A stretch of 64,000 nt of DNA from Prostheceraeus crozeri (GCA_907163375.1 CAJQUW010001866.1:1178001-1242000); one strand, 5' to 3'; positions 1-11,865 are shown, numbered from the stretch's first letter. The notes: generated by a model not told the origin, from the letters alone. Translations and numbers: made by a program.

Positions 1-116
1 CTGAAGCAAGTTATCAGTAATTCAAAGCCAGCATTATACTTTGAAACGGGGACTTAGTCCACACAAGTATTCAAAGAAAGCTGCAATGATAATTTTAACA
101 GACGGAAAATAGCTGC

Positions 117-188
117 GCGTCTTGGTGGATTTGAACCACCGACCTCTGGCATTCTAGGCCAACGCTCTACCAACTGAGCTATCGACGA
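117..188 (-). tRNA. tRNA-like gene, copy 1 (anticodon loop reads AGA)
   Basis: The minus strand has a full D arm with A box (TAGCTCAGTTGG), an anticodon arm with 7-nt loop CTAGAAT, a 5-nt variable loop and a T arm with perfect B box (GGTTCAAATCC). By loop position the anticodon is AGA (Ser), but there is no long Ser-type variable arm and only the middle four acceptor pairs form. A tRNA-derived or degenerate gene is therefore more likely than a normal tRNA. Confidence 0.5.
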
Positions 189-404
189 GCGACAGAACGA
201 CATAAGTCCTCAATTGAAGAACCCGCGTAGGAGAATCCGATAGCTTCATCCTCCAAGACAACATAGCATTAACCGTCAAGCCAAACTACTGAAGCAAGTT
301 ATCAGTAATTCAAAGCCAGCATTATACTTTGAAACGGGGACTTAGTCCACACAAGTATTCAAAGAAAGCTGCAATGATAATTTTAACAGACGGAAAATAG
401 CTGC

Positions 405-476
405 GCGTCTTGGTGGATTTGAACCACCGACCTCTGGCATTCTAGGCCAACGCTCTACCAACTGAGCTATCGACGA
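405..476 (-). tRNA. tRNA-like gene, copy 2
   Basis: Second copy in the 288-bp array, with the same A box, AGA loop, B box and defective acceptor stem as copy 1. Confidence 0.5.
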
Positions 477-692
477 GCGACAGAACGACATAAGTCCTCA
501 ATTGAAGAACCCGCGTAGGAGAATCCGATAGCTTCATCCTCCAAGACAACATAGCATTAACCGTCAAGCCAAACTACTGAAGCAAGTTATCAGTAATTCA
601 AAGCCAGCATTATACTTTGAAACGGGGACTTAGTCCACACAAGTATTCAAAGAAAGCTGCAATGATAATTTTAACAGACGGAAAATAGCTGC

Positions 693-764
693 GCGTCTTG
701 GTGGATTTGAACCACCGACCTCTGGCATTCTAGGCCAACGCTCTACCAACTGAGCTATCGACGA
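693..764 (-). tRNA. tRNA-like gene, copy 3
   Basis: Third copy in the 288-bp array, identical in the tRNA part to the other copies. Confidence 0.5.
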
Positions 765-980
765 GCGACAGAACGACATAAGTCCTCAATTGAAGAACCC
801 GCGTAGGAGAATCCGATAGCTTCATCCTCCAAGACAACATAGCATTAACCGTCAAGCCAAACTACTGAAGCAAGTTATCAGTAATTCAAAGCCAGCATTA
901 TACTTTGAAACGGGGACTTAGTCCACACAAGTATTCAAAGAAAGCTGCAATGATAATTTTAACAGACGGAAAATAGCTGC

Positions 981-1052
981 GCGTCTTGGTGGATTTGAAC
1001 CACCGACCTCTGGCATTCTAGGCCAACGCTCTACCAACTGAGCTATCGACGA
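981..1052 (-). tRNA. tRNA-like gene, copy 4
   Basis: Fourth copy, in the last, incomplete unit. The array breaks about 35 bp beyond it into LINE sequence. Confidence 0.5.
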
Positions 1053-1087
1053 GCGACAGAACGACATAAGTCCTCAATTGAAGAACC

Positions 1088-1645
1088 ATTTGAAGAACCT
1101 TGAGATATGTCATTTGAGATCAGCAGGTGGTCTAAGATAGCGTTTTGCCTAGTCGGATTGATGATTATATCGCACATATCCATATCAGAACAAAACCTTG
1201 TCACATCAAAAGAGTTCAAATCACCAGCCAACATTAAATGATAATGAGGCTTAGTTACACAAAAGTCGTCAATCAACTTCACTAGATCGTTGTATATGTC
1301 ATTCAGTTTTGATGCGTTTAAACTTGGTGGGATGTACAAGCATAATAAACATAACTTGAACGAGGAAATATCAATAATCAGATATTCAGATTCATTTGGT
1401 AAATGGTACGATTCAGAAATATTAGAGAATGAAATATTCGATCTGAGAAACACTGCAACTCCACCACCTCTTCGGCAAGATCGGTCACTCCGACATGAAG
1501 TATATCCTGGAATATTGATCAGATCTGAATTTATTAGACTGCTCAGCCAGGTTTCTGTCACACAGATTATATTGGGAGATTTTAGAGAAGCAACAAGTTT
1601 CAGTTCGTCAATCTTTGGTAGTAAAGAACGTGCATTCAGTAACAT
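1088..1645 (-). pseudogene. LINE ORF2 fragment: APE-type endonuclease domain
   Basis: Reading on minus from the ATG at 1645, about 185 residues match the apurinic-type endonuclease of CR1/Jockey/L2-like non-LTR retrotransposons. Visible motifs are NARSLLPK near the start, ETWL (catalytic Glu), RRGGGVAVFL, LAGDLN (metal-binding Asp/Asn) and LDHLLIS (the terminal D-H motif). The reverse transcriptase that should follow is missing because the reading enters the tRNA-like array at about 1087. Loss of the 3' part is unusual, since LINE copies are normally 5'-truncated. It lies 32 bp downstream of ORF1 on the same strand. Confidence 0.88.
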
Positions 1646-1677
1646 AACGGTAGGATATGTTGAATCCTGTAAAACCT

Positions 1678-2463
1678 TTACCGAAAATTTGCATTGGGAT
1701 CTATCGTTACAACTTTGTTATTGCGGATGGTAACTTTTTCGCCAAGATCACGCCTTGCTTTCAATTCTTTTCTCAATAAAAAATTTCTGTCCCTTTCCAT
1801 TTTTGTATAGTCAGGATTTATGAACACTTTTGAATATTGAGGAAAGTCTTTAAGACTTCTCGCCTTTCGGAGAAGAGCAGTGCGATTATTTTCATCAACA
1901 CATTTAAATCTGAGAAGTCGACGTTTATCAGTATCAGATTTTCGTCCAATGCGATTTGAAGATTCCACCTCAATGTTATCCATTTCAAGAGCGTTACATA
2001 AATCGTTAATGGCTTCATTGTCTTGTTTTATTCTAGATTCAAGACTACCAGTATTAGGTTCAGGAAGACCAGTCACAATTAGGAAATTTCTTCTGTTCAG
2101 TCTTTCCTGCAGCTTGCTAAACATAGCCTCACACGAACCGTTTATGGCATTTTTCATTTGTTCATATTCTTCTTGTAGCTTGTCATGTTTCTTTTGCAGA
2201 TCTTTGTGCTGTTTGATGAGCAGATTAAACTTTTCAGTCAGAGGACAAATATATTTTTGAAGTTGATTCTCAATAACCGCTGAAATATTATCAACATCGA
2301 TGGAGTCATTCTTCTGTTTGATATTTTCTGTTGTTAGGGATCTCCTGGAGCTAGATTGTGTCTTTAGATGCAACATAGCTCTGATGACATCTTTCTTCGT
2401 GATAGAAGATTTAGATAAATCATTTTCTGGCAAAGCAAGAAGTTCCTCCACTGATAGTACCAT
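1678..2463 (-). CDS. LINE ORF1 protein (coiled coil plus RRM-like/CTD)
   Basis: This 261-residue frame starts at an ATG in good context (ACCATGG). Residues about 60-120 are rich in charged heptads (Lys/Glu/Gln) typical of the ORF1 coiled coil. Then comes RRNFLIVTGLPEP, the beta-strand start of the RRM-like domain of LINE-1/CR1-type ORF1, and a basic C-terminal half (RLLRFKC, SKVFINPDYTKMER). Such proteins bind LINE RNA and help reverse transcription. The frame is intact, but its partner ORF2 is truncated, so this copy cannot move by itself. Confidence 0.85.
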   Translation of the reverse strand: MVLSVEELLALPENDLSKSSITKKDVIRAMLHLKTQSSSRRSLTTENIKQKNDSIDVDNISAVIENQLQKYICPLTEKFNLLIKQHKDLQKKHDKLQEEYEQMKNAINGSCEAMFSKLQERLNRRNFLIVTGLPEPNTGSLESRIKQDNEAINDLCNALEMDNIEVESSNRIGRKSDTDKRRLLRFKCVDENNRTALLRKARSLKDFPQYSKVFINPDYTKMERDRNFLLRKELKARRDLGEKVTIRNNKVVTIDPNANFR

Positions 2464-3698
2464 GGTAACCTGAATGTAACTACACTGCCAAAAATAATTG
2501 TCACCACAGGGTATCTAACCAAGAGACAAAAGTACTATTCGCTGTCCAGTCGAGGAACTAGACCACTAGGCTACACAACCAACTAGAGCTAGAACGATTG
2601 TCACTATTAAGTTAATTCGAGAAACCGTGAAATCACTTGTGTGACGTAGATAATTCAGCAGTTGGTTTTGATCGAGGCAGCAACCACAATCAACCGATGA
2701 GAAAACTCACTGAATTTTATGGTGAAAGGGAGAATTTTCGGTATATCAAGAATCCCGTAGAGCGACAAGAAAAACTGATATCATATCCAGAACAACGACA
2801 ATTAGATGGTTCCAACGATGTAAAATTTTCCAAATTTGAGTGGATAATGTCAATATATGAAGCAGATAACACTATATGCACTGGCAGACGCGAGAGACAC
2901 GACCGGTCACCTCGACTTGGCTGATTACAGAACTATAAAACGCACGCATCTTAATAATAAATCAAGACATTTTTTATATATGTCTAAAAACAACGTCCAA
3001 ATTGCAACAAGCAGTGCCTAGTCTACTTTTTCAGATGTTTTGCAAAACGCAGTTGTAAGTAAGAGTACCGCTGATACAATTTCAAATAGACTGTATTGCA
3101 TTATTTTATGTCAGTTGATTACTAGATCTGAAGAGCGCATGTTATATAGGAATAATGCAAATGAAAACCAGAGGCGATTGCCAAGCTTGGCAATAATCTA
3201 ACGTGTCAATGCAATTTTGTGGTAAGAAATTACATGACACAACAGAAAAAATAAATATGAACTATGAGAAAATTTGATATAAAATTGGTTTAAGCAAATA
3301 AAAACAAACAACACATACTGCGTATGTTATATATTGCACATCGACAATATCTTTGACATTGAAAGACATGCGATGATCGATTCCAGTTGCCCCTAAAATG
3401 CCCTCTGATAATTTTTTCAATACATAGATCCATATTGTAGCTTCAGCCTGGTGAATAACTCGAAGAGCGTTGTTGACATGGGTGAGCCTTATTAATAGCC
3501 AATTCCTCAGTGTAATATTCGGATTCTCACTGAAATTGTTAATGAAAACATTTTCCAGCAGGAAGCCCACTATAATTTTAGGAGACTCAGGAGGAACTAT
3601 AGGAGATTTCAGAGGGAAAAACTCTCGCAGTCTGGTGCTACGAAAAAAAAGTTTTTTTTCCTCTGAAGTCTCCTACCCCGAGGTCCCTTGTCTCATCG
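2464..3698. other. No gene recognised; LINE 5' region with an A-box-like motif
   Basis: The minus strand just upstream of ORF1 has a tRNA A-box-like string (TAGCCTAGTGGTCTAG, 2558-2573), perhaps part of the LINE 5' UTR or of a tRNA-derived repeat. Short open frames at 2637-2924 and 3262-3570 show no recognisable motif. Nothing else is visible. Confidence 0.5.
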
Positions 3699-3947
3699 GT
3701 GGTTTATGAATTCAAGTGTACTGGTGATCAGTATACCACATACATCGGTGAGACAACACGACATCTAGGTAGAAGATTTCATGAACATGTGTCAAGACCT
3801 GGTCCAATTTTCAACCATTTGCTTGAATGTAATACCTGCAGCAGACGTGACATCATGAACAATGTTTCGATCATTTACAAAACTCATTTTGTTCGTACGA
3901 GCGTATTTCCGAGGCCCTCTTCAGAAAGAAGAGGTCCCCAATTTTAA
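3699..3947 (+). pseudogene. Penelope-like element GIY-YIG endonuclease remnant
   Basis: About 60 residues carry the GIY-YIG core seen in Penelope-like retroelements: VYEFKC, then YTTYIGETTRHLGRRFHEH and a following NHLLEC with a Cys-rich end (CNTCSRR). The Tyr-Ile-Gly, the Arg pair and the His are visible. No reverse transcriptase is found upstream. Downstream at about 4165-4205 a CCTGATGACGG string resembles the 3' tail of such elements. The frame runs into unrelated sequence after about 70 residues, so this is a fragment. Confidence 0.7.
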
Positions 3948-5508
3948 ACAGTCAACTTTCTCATTCAGGGTCTTCATTTTATCTTTCTGTTTTCTGATGT
4001 CTCTTCTTTTTTTTGCCTTTAGTAGTTATATCATTTCTTTGGTGTTTTGAACATAGTCTTTGCTGACCATAGATCTATCTAAGTTTTATAGTAGTCTATA
4101 GCTTGATAATTTTGAATATCTTTTGTAGAAATTTATGTGCATGTACCCTTCAGTTAGATTGTTTCCCTGATGACGGTAGGTTGTTCCTACAAAAAGGACT
4201 TGGTTTGCATTCAAAATTATTTAAGTACAATTTGCGATGAAAAGTGGTCATTTTGCTATTTTATTTGCTACAAAAATTGTTGATAGTCATGAATTCTACA
4301 GGTGTTTATCAATTGATGCCGCATCAGTCTTCATGTGAATATTATTTTCTTCCACTTGGATTGATTACTGCATTAAATTGCTGTATTACCGCTCTCATCT
4401 TCAACAAATTTTTCAGAGAAACTACTGAATGAATATTCTTGAAACTTACAATACAATCAGTGAATTCTGCTTTATATCATATGCCATTTCTAAGGCTTTT
4501 TGTCGCATCGCACATCGCACAGCCGACAAAACAGAAATTTCGCACCATGTCGTAATGCTTTTTTGCCACAATAAGGACCGTACTAAAATGTGTTCGAATT
4601 TAGGTATCTATTTCTCATTTAGCCCTTTTAAGCAATTAGATATCTTTGATCAAGTTGCACGTGATAACGCAGCCTAGGGCTCGAAGCCATATTGATATGA
4701 CCCGAAATCTAAACCTCTCGCCTCTCTGTAATGAACTGTGACCCTTAACCAACTGAACTATCCCAACTATTAATCATCAACATTTACCTCTCGCCTCATG
4801 CGCAATTCAAATGTGGAAATAATTCTCAGAAACAGAACTGGTCAAAAACGTGTTATCGAAAAGTTGTCGATATCAAAGGAATGATATTTGTGAGATTATA
4901 TCGAGATATATTGTCCGAATTGCTATCAAAGAGAAATATCTTTGGAAATGAATCTTCGATGACGACCCAGAGAATTTCATTACAGACTTGCATCTGTTAA
5001 AATCTCACATGAAAATATTCTTATCTTCCATTGATAAGATTCCGAAGATTTTCACAAGTTTTTACGTGCTGGGTACATTCTGATGATATCCCTACAGGGA
5101 ATGCGAAAGAGTAATGGAAACACAAGGAAAATGAAATGAAGTAATTACATGTGTTTCTTTATCACGCGTTCTAGCAAGAAAAAGCGAAAGTTTCTTTTAT
5201 TTACCGCCAAGAACAATGCAAATAATTAATTTTCCCAACCAATTGTGATGAAAATTATATCTACAGTGTTGTTCGATGAAACTGCATCACTCCATTAAAA
5301 TTGAGGTACATTCCTTATAACTTCTTTTCTTTGCTACATAGCATATTAATTGCTAAATTAGGCTTCACCAATCATTCAGTTAGTTCATATTGGTTATGTT
5401 CTGAAACTTTATGATGACAAAAGTTCACCTGCAAAAAGTTTTCCGTCCAAGACAGACCTTACTAGGACAACTAAGCTTCGGCAGATTTTACTGATATTTG
5501 GAGTAAAA
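3948..5508. other. No gene recognised; includes a tRNA-derived repeat
   Basis: AT-rich sequence with no convincing coding frame apart from the tRNA-derived repeat at 4678-4760, listed separately. The first part (to about 4210) may be the 3' end of the Penelope-like copy. Confidence 0.5.
4678..4760 (-). repeat. tRNA-derived (SINE-like) sequence
   Basis: On minus, an A-box-like TAGTTCAGTTGGTTAAGGG (4742-4760) is followed about 50 nt later by a B-box-like GGCTTCGAGCCC (4678-4689). The spacing is that of a tRNA gene, but the arms do not fold well, so a degenerate tRNA or SINE head is likely. Confidence 0.5.
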
Positions 5509-6199
5509 GTAAAGTGGTTGAAAAATTCGCGCAAGTACTTTTTGCAGTCTGTACGTTTCTCAGAAATTTACGTGACACGTCAGCTTTCAATAAATTAATT
5601 CAGTAGCTCCGGAGAATTCCGATAAATAGGACACTGGGTCAACACTCAATTGCTTACTAGGCCTATCGTTTATACCAGGTCCAGCACACTATCATCAATG
5701 TTTATCGGCTTTGTCACAACGCTAATCAAATTATCCACGCTACAACTGTTGTCTCATACTCGATCAGAAGAACATTTTGGAATCAAACTATTGAATTCTA
5801 TTCATGACTGGAGCCATTGGGTGGCGATACCAAGTGTCTCATCAAACAAAACATCGAATATCAACAGGAGAATTTGCTTTTTCCAAGTAAAGTGGCTGAA
5901 AAATTCGCTCAAGTACTTTTTACAGTCTGTATTTTTCACAGAATTTTATGTGATATGTCAGCTTTCAATAAAATCATTCCGTAACTCTAGGAAGTTCCGA
6001 TAAACTGAACAACTGGTGATCACCTGATTGCTTACTGGGCCTTGACTATCGCCCATACCCGAAACAGCGCAAAATCATCGCTGTCTATCGCTTCTGTGTC
6101 AATGCTAATCAAATCATCCACAGCGCAGCTGTTGGGATGACTCACACTCGATCAGAAGACCTTCATGCAATCAATCTATTGAATTCTATTCATGACTGG
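5509..6199 (+). repeat. Diverged tandem duplication (two copies, about 377 bp apart)
   Basis: 5509-5811 and 5886-6199 align along their length. Both open with AGTAAAGTGG and end with GAATTCTATTCATGACTGG; both contain CAAGTACTTTT, GTCAGCTTTCAATAAA and CTCGATCAGAAGA. Copies differ by many substitutions. The second copy abuts the Tc1-like transposase region, so it may be part of that element's 5' flank. Confidence 0.85.
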
Positions 6200-6297
6200 C
6201 GCCGCTGAATTGCGTAGTAAAGTAGCGAGTGTCTTATAAAGCAGCAGATCACAGCATTGATAAGACAATTCATTTGTTTGGATACGAAACTGTGCCA

Positions 6298-7323
6298 ATG
6301 GCTGATATAGACAACGAAACCAGAGCCCAGGTCGTTGCACTACATGAGCATGATGGTCTTTCAACACGTGAGATTGCAGGCGCTGTCGGTGTAAGCCAAT
6401 CATCCACAAGTCGCATCATTGGTCGATACCGAAGCACAAATTCATACGAAAGTTACCGATTTCTCTGCGGATCTGAAAGAAAAATCGATGAAAGGGGCGA
6501 TAGAGTTCTGTTGAAGCTCTCCAGAGAAAATCCCCGTGTAACATCGAGCGACCTCTCTCATAAACTGAAAGATGATTATCACATTGACATCAGCCCATCA
6601 ACTGTAAGAAAACGCTTAACAGAAAACGACAGACCAGCATATCGTCCATTGAAATGCCAGGTTCTGACCGAAGACATGAAAAAAAGAAGACTTGCATGGT
6701 GTCGTGAATACAAGGACTGGACGCTGGATGATTGGCACAAAGTTATATTCAGCGACGAGACCTCGGTAGAAATACAGCCGGCAGCGTCGCAGTTCGTGAG
6801 GAGAAATTCCGGTGAAACTCCGACAAGAATGCACTTTAAGCCATCCTTCAGACACCCAGTGAACTTGATGATTTGGTCCTGCATCTCATTCCATGGAAAT
6901 GGTCGTATTCACTTGGTTGAAGGTTCCATGAACTCTTATCAGTATGCATGCGTCATCTCTGGAAGACTTCTTCCACAGATAAATGAGTGGTATTCGTCGT
7001 CTGAAAATTGTTGGTTTCAGCAAGATTTAGCGCCATGCCACACATCACGAAAAACGATGCAACTCTTGAATGAATCCGGCGTCAGAGCTCTCAAATGGCC
7101 TGGGAACTCTCCAGATCTATCACCAATTGAGAACATCTGGGCTATCCTCAAGCGCAAAATTAGAAAAGAAACGTTGACAACAAAACAAGAACTGATCAAC
7201 GCATTGCTGCGAGAATGGGCAAGAGATGACGATCTGAAGAAAATGTGTCCCAACTTGATTGACTCAATGCCCTCCAGAATCAGGGAATGCATGAGAGTAA
7301 GAGGTGGTCCGATTCACTATTGA
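6298..7323 (+). CDS. Tc1/mariner-family transposase, intact frame
   Basis: This 341-residue frame starts at the ATG at 6298 (the open frame extends upstream without a better ATG). It has an N-terminal helix-turn-helix pair (LSTREIAGAVGVSQSSTSRI), a second DNA-binding segment (VTSSDLSHKL) and the DDE catalytic core: VIFSDETS, FQQDLAPCHTS and NSPDLSPIENIW, with the last Asp and Glu spaced as in DD34E. It cuts and pastes DNA at TA sites. No frameshift or stop is seen, so the copy is young or under selection. I could not pick out terminal inverted repeats by eye. Confidence 0.93.
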   Translation: MADIDNETRAQVVALHEHDGLSTREIAGAVGVSQSSTSRIIGRYRSTNSYESYRFLCGSERKIDERGDRVLLKLSRENPRVTSSDLSHKLKDDYHIDISPSTVRKRLTENDRPAYRPLKCQVLTEDMKKRRLAWCREYKDWTLDDWHKVIFSDETSVEIQPAASQFVRRNSGETPTRMHFKPSFRHPVNLMIWSCISFHGNGRIHLVEGSMNSYQYACVISGRLLPQINEWYSSSENCWFQQDLAPCHTSRKTMQLLNESGVRALKWPGNSPDLSPIENIWAILKRKIRKETLTTKQELINALLREWARDDDLKKMCPNLIDSMPSRIRECMRVRGGPIHY

Positions 7324-9420
7324 TCATCTGAGATACTTGTTTGACATGTATTTTGTCAGTCTTTCCCTTCTTTTATGTTTTTGTTAATGGTCAAATGCTA
7401 ATCAACAGAATTGAATCGAACAAGTTGTTTTTGATCATTTTTTCGGAAAATTTAGAGGTGATTCAGTTTCATCGAACAACAATGTATAATGAGGGAGACG
7501 ATGTACATTTCATAGGTGAGCATGGGTTGATTTCTTGGCCCACTTCAGCCCAGCATATGTGTTTCTGGCCCACCCCAACCCAGCATGTGTCTCTGGCCCA
7601 AACTCCTGCGCAGCCCAGCCCGTGTGTATCCTGCCCAAGTCCTGTCCAGCTAAGTCAGTGCCTACAGCCCATCCAAGCCAATCCCGACCAAGCTCAGCAC
7701 AGTCCAGCAGCCAATCCAGTCACGACCTAATCCGACACAGTCCAGTCATTCCTATGTCTATCTCTGAACTGTATCCATTTAAGCAATTAATATTGATAAT
7801 CAATAATTAACGAAAATAAGCAGAAATATTGACTTTTTCAACGTAACTCTAATTAGTAGCAGTAGAAGCGTATATTTAAAATAAAATGATATTCAAAGTC
7901 AATACACAGATAAATAACATCACGATTATGACGTGCATATATAACAGTGAGCAATGTAAACAACCGTAACTAATAAATAGTAAAGATGTTCCATGAAGCA
8001 CAAGAAACTTTAAAATGTCACTTTCGTACATCGTCTTCACAAGACAAGCAATAAGTTAGAAGACTTACAATTATGTAAATTCAGAGGAAATATGTACAGT
8101 ATGTGTAAGAAAGTATTGAAGGAAGAACTGTATTTGCTATTGATTACTGAAAGATCAGATTACTTAATTTGAATATGATAATAGAATATCCATTTGTGTA
8201 ATTCTTCATCTCAATAAAGGTATCTCAATAAATCTCAATAAGCTCTCTTGAAAGAGAACCTGCCTTTATAGTGGATTATGGGAAGTCGTTGGATGAATGC
8301 TGCACTTTTTTGAGAGAGAGATAGAGAGGTACGGAAGCATACACAATGAAAATGGCAATATTCAATGAACACTGTGGTAGCAAAATTAAAGATATCCGCC
8401 TTCGTTTAAGGATAAGCATGTAAATGAGTAACTAGCTCTATTTCTTCCAATTTGCTGCCAGGCTATTACATGAAGATGATTTTTTAAACGATCGTATGCA
8501 ATGTTCTATAATATGCGCTTTTATTAATATATTTTGTACAACACACATGACACATGTGAACACAATGAATGTTCTTCTTAAAGTATCCATCAAAATTGAA
8601 TCAATTTCCACATCTTTGAAATGTTTCGTCGATGCTTTGAGATTCTATATCCAAGACGAATATATAAAGAAAGAGACAGACGCAAAATGATCCAGATGCT
8701 TCAAATTATAGACAAGATCTGTGCGCCAAGCCTGCGGCGCCGCAATTGACTTTATCGAGGCAAAATCAGCGCAAATGGTCTTTCCTAGTTTGTAGTTTAA
8801 TAGATTATCTAAGACATCAAATTATCAGCACATTCAAGAGACAGCAAATTCATCTACATGTACATGTACACCTTCATATACATATATAAGGATGCTTAAA
8901 CCCCATAAACCTTGGATTTTTGCAATCATACAAAGTGCATCAGTAGGAGAGGGTGTGGCAAATTGAAATTTTGTTGTAATGTAGCCAAAACCGTGGGTAT
9001 ATTATCGTTAGATAGCATTTTACTTGTCTATAAATGTCTATATGTAATGCGCAATGCCCACAGGCATGCTTCAATTGATGATTATAATAATTAATGTAAT
9101 AATATTCTGTATCAATGCATTTACCATTAATGCTCTTCGAGAGAGATAGAGAGAGAGATAGCAGTGTCTACATTCGAAAAATGAAAATCATGCAAAGTCA
9201 TCAGTTAAAGCATAAAATCAAATGTCTGGTGCAATTCAATTAGTAAAAGATGCGGATGTGTGTGTAAGAGGGGTCTCGTGTTCATAATTACACACAGTCT
9301 ATTGTAGATAAACAAAATCAGTCAAATCTCAAAAAGGTACATTTCAACTTCTCTTCAATTGACACAGGAGTTATTAGCTACTGTAGGAGTTATTGCATAA
9401 ACGACCAGTCCGAGAAGTCT
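7324..9420. other. No gene recognised; C-rich low-complexity stretch at 7530-7745
   Basis: From 7530 to 7745 the sequence is an imperfect CCCA/GCCCAG repeat that gives open frames without meaning. The rest is AT-rich, with short GAGA tracts at about 8310 and 9139. No coding signal is seen. Confidence 0.6.
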
Positions 9421-9663
9421 ACTCATAGAGTAAGTATATTAGGTAGAGTAGCAACTCTGCATGAAATAAATCCCCAATGTGTATTGGCCTATACAGCATC
9501 GAGTTTATTTAATGAGCTCGAGTTGAGACCCGATGGCATATGTGAGATATGTAAAGTTTTACATTTTTGTAGAAATTTACAGACTTGACTGATCATAGCA
9601 ACAACACAAAAAAAAGAATAGCATTTTACAAATCCTCCATGTCATGACAACCTTGAAGAGGTA
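9421..9663 (+). repeat. Dispersed repeat family R1, copy 1
   Basis: Shares with copies at 10477 and 12468 the order: AGTA..TATTAGGTAGAG.AGCAACTC, then CCCAATGTG, ATGTGAGATATG, GAAATTTAC, TGATCAT and finally a variant of CCGTGTCATGACAACC. No coding frame. Confidence 0.8.
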
Positions 9664-10476
9664 ATGCTTTTTCTATTTAAGTAGGAATCTGCACATAAAT
9701 TATCACTCGGGTCGCTTCCGTCTCAGGTAGCGAGTGCTGACAACTGTAAATGACTGTTTGTTGTGTTCTTGCATATCGAAGTGGATGCAGTAAAGCAATA
9801 AATGATCCTTCATACCAGCCTAGGACATTTAATTGATTTCCCCTTAATGAACCTAAGACATCAGTACGGATCAAAAGTATCCTCACCGACAGCGCTTTGA
9901 GTTCTGCCAACATTAATCATTTTCTCCGAATGTAGTTTGAGTCCTGTCATCGCATGGCATCCTCTGCGACTCTGCTGTGAGCCCTGCCATGGTTTTCATC
10001 ATCTGTGAGTGCGCTTTGAGTCTTGCGCATATTATATTCATCCAAAGGCATTTGTGTTTAACTGCGAGAGGAGTTCCTAGACGGATGTGCGCATGTGCTA
10101 TAGCGAGCTAGATATGTCGGATGGCATTTTTCGATAGAGTGAAGTTGCTACTCCTATGCAACTCATTAAATGAGTACTAGAATGAGTGCCAATTAAGTAC
10201 TCTGCTTTCGAACCAAAAGAGTTCTGAAATGAGTACTGATGTTTTCGAACTCAAAGAGTACTAGATTCTGGGACTCATTCCCTAGTCGTGTTGGTACTCA
10301 GGTTCAGTACTATTTCTAGTAGCAACTCATTTTGGACTTTTTGAATAACAGCGTAGAAAGTTAGATTTTCATGATTCTAAAGAAGTTGTGATCGAAAGCA
10401 AAATGCAATCATTCGGCGTGCAAAATCCATTTTGGGATAAGAAGTACTATCACTATACAAAGGCAGAACCATATAG
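9664..10476. other. No gene recognised; ACTC/GAGT-rich stretch
   Basis: Between about 10150 and 10330 the pentamers GAGTA and ACTCA recur many times on both strands (for example GAGTACTAGAATGAGTGCC). Nothing else stands out. Confidence 0.5.
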
Positions 10477-10702
10477 TAGGTGTATTAGGTAGAGTGGTAA
10501 CTCCACATTTATTGAATCCCCAATGTGAATACACTTTCGATTTTATTAAATGCACTCAAAGGAGATACAGTCGGAATTGTTTCCAAATGTGAGATATGCA
10601 CATTTATGCAGTTTTGAAGAAATTACCACGGAATTGAGTGATCATGACAGTAATGCAGAAGGAAATGATATTATTTTGCAGATCGTCCGTGTCATGAATT
10701 CA
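10477..10702 (+). repeat. Dispersed repeat family R1, copy 2
   Basis: Diverged copy of the repeat at 9421-9663, with the same landmarks in the same order. Confidence 0.75.
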
Positions 10703-11865
10703 TGAAACATGAATTTAGTGAATCATAAATTCATGACGATGAAAATTGAATCAAAAGCATGATATATTTCAGCCAGGACATCACAATAAAATCTCGACTT
10801 TTTCATGAAGACTACTATTATAATGCCGTTCTTTAGATTTCCTTGATGATCAGCATAATTTCCGCTTAGCTACGATGCTTGTCAGTAAATATTCATTCCT
10901 TCTGATATCCAACTTGTTTCATACTACTTATAACGGGCGTCGTGTCGGTAGTATTTAAATTTGCAAAAAGTTAGCTTTTTCAAAACTGTTCAAATAATTT
11001 TTTTGGACCGCAGGAACGTAATCTCCGCAAAAAACTGAATCTTTTTACATAAAAATTTTCACTGTATACAGTTACTTGTTTGAGTCGACACTCTAGCTAT
11101 ATATGCTAACTCTATTGGCAGAACAGTTGATTCAAATAATGAAAAATGACTTCTTAGTCATGTTTTTCACGATAATTTGGCAAGCAGTCTATCCTGAATT
11201 AGAAACTTCAAATATTTTTCTGAATAATGTTTTGATTTCAGAGAAATTGTTATCATTCCTTTGATAAATGTCGCAGTCACTAGAATGGTGTTCTCAAGAG
11301 ATTCAATTCACAATAAATCGTCTCGGCTAATTACAGTGAAGCGTGTTGTGTCTGCAATTGTTGATGCCGTGAGTTTGTGAACGATGAAGAAATTAAAGCA
11401 ACATCAATATTTCATGTAACAATGCATCATCAGTGACGACATCCCATGAGGCAGTCAGAGACGTTTTTCAAAAATGACAAGAATTTGAAATTAAAAAGAA
11501 GTTATGAACCGTTGAATGTCGGCGATGACACAATGAGTGAGGCGGGGATGCAAACTTACATGTAGTGTTTGTGACTTTACACCTGAGTGTCTACTATCCT
11601 GGAAACGTGGCAGACGAATGGATTTCTAGGAGCCTCAGTCGTCTCCAACATGTTTGTGAATCCAAAACCAAAGATATCCATCAATGCAGTCATTAATACA
11701 CTTCCCGTACTGCATCTGACAACTCCAACCAATCACAGAGTCTAGCAATTCTCGCCTTGGGGCCGCAGCCATAGAAATCCTCACTCAGTTATATCAAAAG
11801 GACCTACAAACACTTCGAAATTCCGTGAAAACGTATAACTCGATGGAAGCAAAACTGTGGACCCG
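10703..11865. other. No gene recognised
   Basis: AT-rich sequence without coding or RNA signals that I can support. Confidence 0.5.

Larger units (their letters stand above)
1..1087. repeat. 288-bp tandem repeat array carrying tRNA-like genes
   Basis: Units begin at 1, 289, 577 and 865 with an exact 288-bp period and look essentially identical. The fourth unit stops near 1087, where the sequence passes abruptly into a truncated LINE. The junction shows a short duplication (TGAAGAACC twice). Each unit holds one tRNA-like sequence on the minus strand. The left edge is the window edge, so the array may continue outside. Confidence 0.95.

Noticed and set aside
117-188. A UAG suppressor tRNA in the array that could explain the in-frame TAGs
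   Set aside because: CTA occurs in the anticodon loop, but at positions 32-34; the anticodon by position is AGA, and the acceptor stem is poor.
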